Shown here: one piece after another, positions 6,083 to 7,737 of the stretch
Layout of the letters: each line of letters opens with the position of its first letter
How positions within the stretch are numbered: the first letter of the stretch is position 1
The notes under the pieces: model-generated
Database searches by the model: none
Told to the model about the DNA's origin: nothing
The model's input: only the letters and a program-made list of their open reading frames with translations
Origin: an uncultured Granulosicoccaceae bacterium
GTDB lineage: Bacteria > Pseudomonadota > Gammaproteobacteria > JABXHR01
DNA: 7,737 bases
Direction: 5' to 3'
NCBI GenBank assembly: GCA_937921805.1
Contig: CAKZUS010000250.1
Span: 1 to 7,737 of the forward strand
Translations under genes and position numbers: made by a program

Positions 6083-7132
6083 CTATGACATGCTGCCCGT
6101 AGCGCCCCGACACTCGCCCTGCATAAGAGCCTGTGCTTCGTCGATCAGTTGTTGCCCATCAATATTTTTCTCGGCCAGATCAGCGATCCATGAGGCGTAG
6201 ATGGGACGCACTAAGGTCTCCCATTCGCTGGTATCGCTCACGGTGATGATTTCGTTACCGTTCTCAACGGCGAACTCGCGCGCCGGGGCGTCTGCATCGG
6301 CCTGGGTGCCACCGGCGAAGATGGAGAAATTCAGACCCGAGTTCTCATCAATAATGGCTTTCAAGTCATCATCCAACCCTTCGTAGACGCCTTGATTCAT
6401 CGCCAGTACAAAAGTCAGGGTGTACAAGGCTGGGCCTTCGAACTCCGTGTGGAACTCCACCAGCTCCGGTATTTTCAGCGCCGTGGTCACTTCCCACGGA
6501 ATGGTCGTGCCGTCAATCACACCCTTGGATAAGGCAGCGGGCACAGCGGGCACGGGCATGCCGACCGGCGTGGCGCCCGATAGCTCCAGCAACTGGTTGA
6601 CTAATCTTGAGCCACCTCGGATTTTCATTCCCTGTAGGTCAGCAGGCGTATTGACCGGCTCGCTGGTATGAAGCATCCCAGGACCATGCACCCAAGTGCC
6701 TAGAACCTTGACATTGGCGAACTCGCTATCCGCCATATGATCTTCAAACAAATTCCAGTACGCGCACGATGCCGCCCGCGCATCTTCCACCATAAACGGC
6801 AGTTCAAACACCTCAGTAGAGGGGAAACGCCCCGGCGTGTAACCCACGACCGTCCACACGATATCCGCCACACCGTCAATCGCTTGGTCCATCAGCTCCG
6901 GAGGCGCGCCTCCTAGCTGCATCGCGGGAAAGCGATTGATCTTGATCCGCCCTGCAGAGGCCGCTTCGATCTTGTCGGCCCAGACGTCTAAGATTTGCAC
7001 GGGCACGTTTGCCTGCGCGGGAAGAAACTGGTGCAACTTGAGTGTTACTTCTTGTGCTATCGCAGCACTGGAGGCAAGCGTCGCCGCCGCTGCAATAGCA
7101 AGCGGGCCTAGGCGCGAGGAGAGGGTGGGCAT
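6083..7132 (-). CDS. dctP: TRAP transporter solute-binding protein (DctP family)
   Basis: Periplasmic protein that captures the substrate and presents it to DctQM. The 349-residue precursor starts with a clear Sec signal peptide (MPTLSSRLGPLAIAAAATLA) and likely cleavage after A26 (AIA|QE). The mature protein shows the DctP fold pattern: TLKLHQFLPAQA (first strand), WADKIEAASAGRIKINRFPAMQLG, ELPFM, then MKIRGGSRLVNQLLELSGATPVGMP. R172 is the conserved arginine that grips the substrate carboxylate in characterised members. The KGVIDGTTIPWE segment (203-214) lines the cleft and carries W213/E214 in place of the ENP seen in many sugar-acid or dicarboxylate binders. ATG 7132 is chosen because AAAGGA sits six bases upstream. 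Longer in-frame readings to 7267 would bury the signal peptide. The substrate is probably an organic acid, identity unknown. First gene of the operon. Confidence 0.96.
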   Translation of the reverse strand: MPTLSSRLGPLAIAAAATLASSAAIAQEVTLKLHQFLPAQANVPVQILDVWADKIEAASAGRIKINRFPAMQLGGAPPELMDQAIDGVADIVWTVVGYTPGRFPSTEVFELPFMVEDARAASCAYWNLFEDHMADSEFANVKVLGTWVHGPGMLHTSEPVNTPADLQGMKIRGGSRLVNQLLELSGATPVGMPVPAVPAALSKGVIDGTTIPWEVTTALKIPELVEFHTEFEGPALYTLTFVLAMNQGVYEGLDDDLKAIIDENSGLNFSIFAGGTQADADAPAREFAVENGNEIITVSDTSEWETLVRPIYASWIADLAEKNIDGQQLIDEAQALMQGECRGATGSMS

Positions 7133-7219
7133 GATGTATCCTTTGGTTTCGAGCAAGGGGATGTCGGAGAAAGATATCAGAGAAATAACGCTGTATTTTG
7201 CCATTATTCGACACCCTAC

Positions 7220-7233
7220 ATCCGTACACGGAT
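7220..7233. repeat. 14-bp palindrome upstream of dctP, possible operator
   Basis: ATCCGT-AC-ACGGAT is a perfect 6-bp inverted repeat with a 2-bp centre, 88-101 bases upstream of the dctP ATG. It overlaps the -10 of the promoter candidate at 7229-7257, which would suit repressor binding. The regulator is unknown. Confidence 0.35.
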
Positions 7234-7257
7234 ACCGATCCCTGCGCATGTAATCAA
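7229..7257 (-). promoter_or_regulatory. Candidate sigma-70 promoter of dctPQM
   Basis: On the minus strand TTGATT (plus 7252-7257) and TATCCG (plus 7229-7234) are separated by 17 bases, giving a leader of about 90 bases. Four of six bases match TTGACA and the -10 is mediocre. A perfect TTGACA on the same strand (plus 7309-7314) lacks a good -10. No sigma-54 TGGCAC-N5-TTGC pattern was seen. Confidence 0.25.
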
Positions 7258-7355
7258 TGCGCCGCATCGCCTGCTGTCTTCTCCCTTACCCGGCCATCAA
7301 AGCAGTACTGTCAAAAATACTGAACTTGGCTGATATTTGCTGATGCGCGCGGAGC

Positions 7356-7380
7356 AACAACCCTTTTATAAGCCGTTGTT
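7356..7380. repeat. Inverted repeat AACAAC-N13-GTTGTT around a TTATAA core
   Basis: Six-base arms at 7356-7361 and 7375-7380 flank a 13-base spacer containing TTTATAA. The symmetric layout with an AT-rich core that could serve as a -10 element resembles a transcription-factor operator. No regulator is encoded in the window. Such short arms can arise by chance. Confidence 0.25.
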
Positions 7381-7465
7381 TGTTTTACGGTTTGCGGTCA
7401 CTTTTACTTGGTCTTTGACGCGCTCTGTTCCATCCCCGTGTGGGACTGTTACCCTCCTTTTTTCG

Positions 7466-7495
7466 TTGTTTATGCTTTAATAACTGTATTTTAAT
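7466..7495 (+). promoter_or_regulatory. Candidate umuD promoter overlapping the LexA box
   Basis: TTGTTT at 7466-7471 and TTTAAT at 7490-7495, spaced 18 bases, are plausible -35 and -10 elements. The -10 lies inside the LexA box, so LexA binding would directly block RNA polymerase. Inferred from motifs and position. Confidence 0.35.
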
Positions 7496-7499
7496 ACAG
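7484..7499 (+). promoter_or_regulatory. LexA (SOS) box of umuD
   Basis: CTGTATTTTAATACAG matches the gammaproteobacterial LexA consensus CTGT-N8-ACAG with perfect outer half-sites, an AT-rich centre and near-complete dyad symmetry (symmetric flanks T/A extend it). It lies 11 bases before the umuD ATG, so LexA bound here should block transcription of umuD until RecA-stimulated LexA self-cleavage after DNA damage. Confidence 0.92.
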
Positions 7500-7510
7500 T
7501 ATTTTGCACC

Positions 7511-7737
7511 ATGCTTCTCTCCTGCCTGCCGGAAAACCCACCACGCGTACTCCTTCCAATTTTTGCTGAGAAGGTGCGAGCAGGCTTCCCTAATCCAGCG
7601 CAAGACCATATCGCCAGTACTCTTGATCTCAACGAGCTTTGCGTACGGCACCCCGCCGCTACGTACTTTGTGCGAGTTGAAGGCGACTCGATGACAGAGG
7701 CCGGTATTTTTCCCGATGATATTTTAGTCGTAGATCG
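7511..7737 (+). CDS. umuD: UmuD-like DNA-damage mutagenesis protein, N-terminal part (cut by right window edge)
   Basis: S24-family autoprotease; the RecA-activated cleaved form partners with UmuC as DNA polymerase V for translesion synthesis. The 75 complete codons (and part of codon 76) align with E. coli UmuD without a gap in numbering. The cleavage site is A24-G25 in VRAGFPNPAQDH; E. coli UmuD has Cys-Gly at this point, while plasmid and LexA homologues commonly use Ala-Gly. LDLNELCVRHPAATYFVRVEGDSM carries the catalytic serine S60 in GDSM. The catalytic lysine lies beyond the window. No Shine-Dalgarno sequence precedes ATG 7511, but the alignment to the UmuD N-terminus and the LexA box 11 bases upstream support this start. 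umuC is expected next. Confidence 0.95.
   Translation, partial: MLLSCLPENPPRVLLPIFAEKVRAGFPNPAQDHIASTLDLNELCVRHPAATYFVRVEGDSMTEAGIFPDDILVVD

Larger units (their letters stand above)
7133..7510. other. Divergent intergenic regulatory region between dctP and umuD
   Basis: No convincing gene lies in these 378 bases. On the dctP side there are a good ribosome binding site (AAAGGA on the minus strand, plus coordinates 7139-7144), a weak promoter candidate and a short palindrome. In the middle there is an AACAAC/GTTGTT inverted repeat around an AT-rich core. On the umuD side there is a LexA box. Short open frames here lack ribosome sites and recognisable features. Confidence 0.7.

Noticed and set aside
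7133..7267. In-frame 45-residue N-terminal extension of dctP
   Set aside because: It would place the clear Sec signal peptide inside the protein, and the ATG at 7132 has a well-spaced AAAGGA ribosome site.
7304..7322. Second LexA-like site (CAGTA and TACTG elements)
   Set aside because: The half-sites are in the wrong relative orientation: there is no CTGT-N8-ACAG, only a TACTG direct repeat and an outward-facing inverted repeat.
7385..7694. Overlapping open frames on both strands of 84-88 codons
   Set aside because: They cross the LexA box and the umuD coding region; the UmuD frame has catalytic motifs and these do not.

Overview
The window reads as chromosomal DNA of a Gammaproteobacterium, probably a free-living heterotroph. 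The supporting evidence is a PrmB with E. coli-like signatures, a proteobacterial phosphatidylserine decarboxylase, a canonical CTGT-N8-ACAG LexA box in front of a UmuD-type gene, and a TRAP uptake system. TRAP systems are common in marine and soil heterotrophs. The species cannot be named from the sequence. Genes are tightly packed. No rRNA, tRNA, CRISPR array, insertion sequence or phage gene was seen.

Layout. (1) 1-1406, minus strand: the N-terminal two thirds or so of a cytoplasmic molybdopterin/[4Fe-4S] oxidoreductase of the CPxDCPDTC type, running off the left edge. (2) 1493-2377, minus strand: prmB, the methyltransferase acting on a glutamine of ribosomal protein L3. (3) 2409-3835, plus strand, diverging from prmB: a two-gene unit of a SCO-family copper/thiol protein and psd, joined by a one-base TAATG overlap. 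(4) 3864-7132, minus strand, convergent with psd: a complete TRAP transporter operon dctP-dctQ-dctM. dctQ and dctM overlap by 8 bases, and dctP is separated from dctQ by a 142-base spacer with tandem stem-loops. (5) 7133-7510: a 378-base divergent regulatory region with two inverted repeats on the dctP side and a LexA box on the other. (6) 7511-7737, plus strand: the first 75 codons of a umuD-like SOS mutagenesis gene, cut by the right edge.

How the parts work together. DctP captures an organic acid in the periplasm and delivers it to the DctQ/DctM membrane complex, which imports it using the sodium gradient in characterised TRAP systems. The substrate cannot be read from the sequence. The umuD homologue should be derepressed by LexA cleavage after DNA damage; its usual partner umuC is expected just beyond the window. 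PrmB, SCO and Psd are housekeeping functions (ribosome modification, copper or redox handling at the membrane, phosphatidylethanolamine synthesis).

The window is mostly ordinary. The points most worth a second look are a roughly 60-residue hydrophilic insertion inside DctM, the uncharacterised molybdoenzyme next to prmB, the SCO-psd coupling with no cytochrome oxidase genes in view, and the paired hairpins between dctP and dctQ. I did not find a convincing undescribed multi-gene system.
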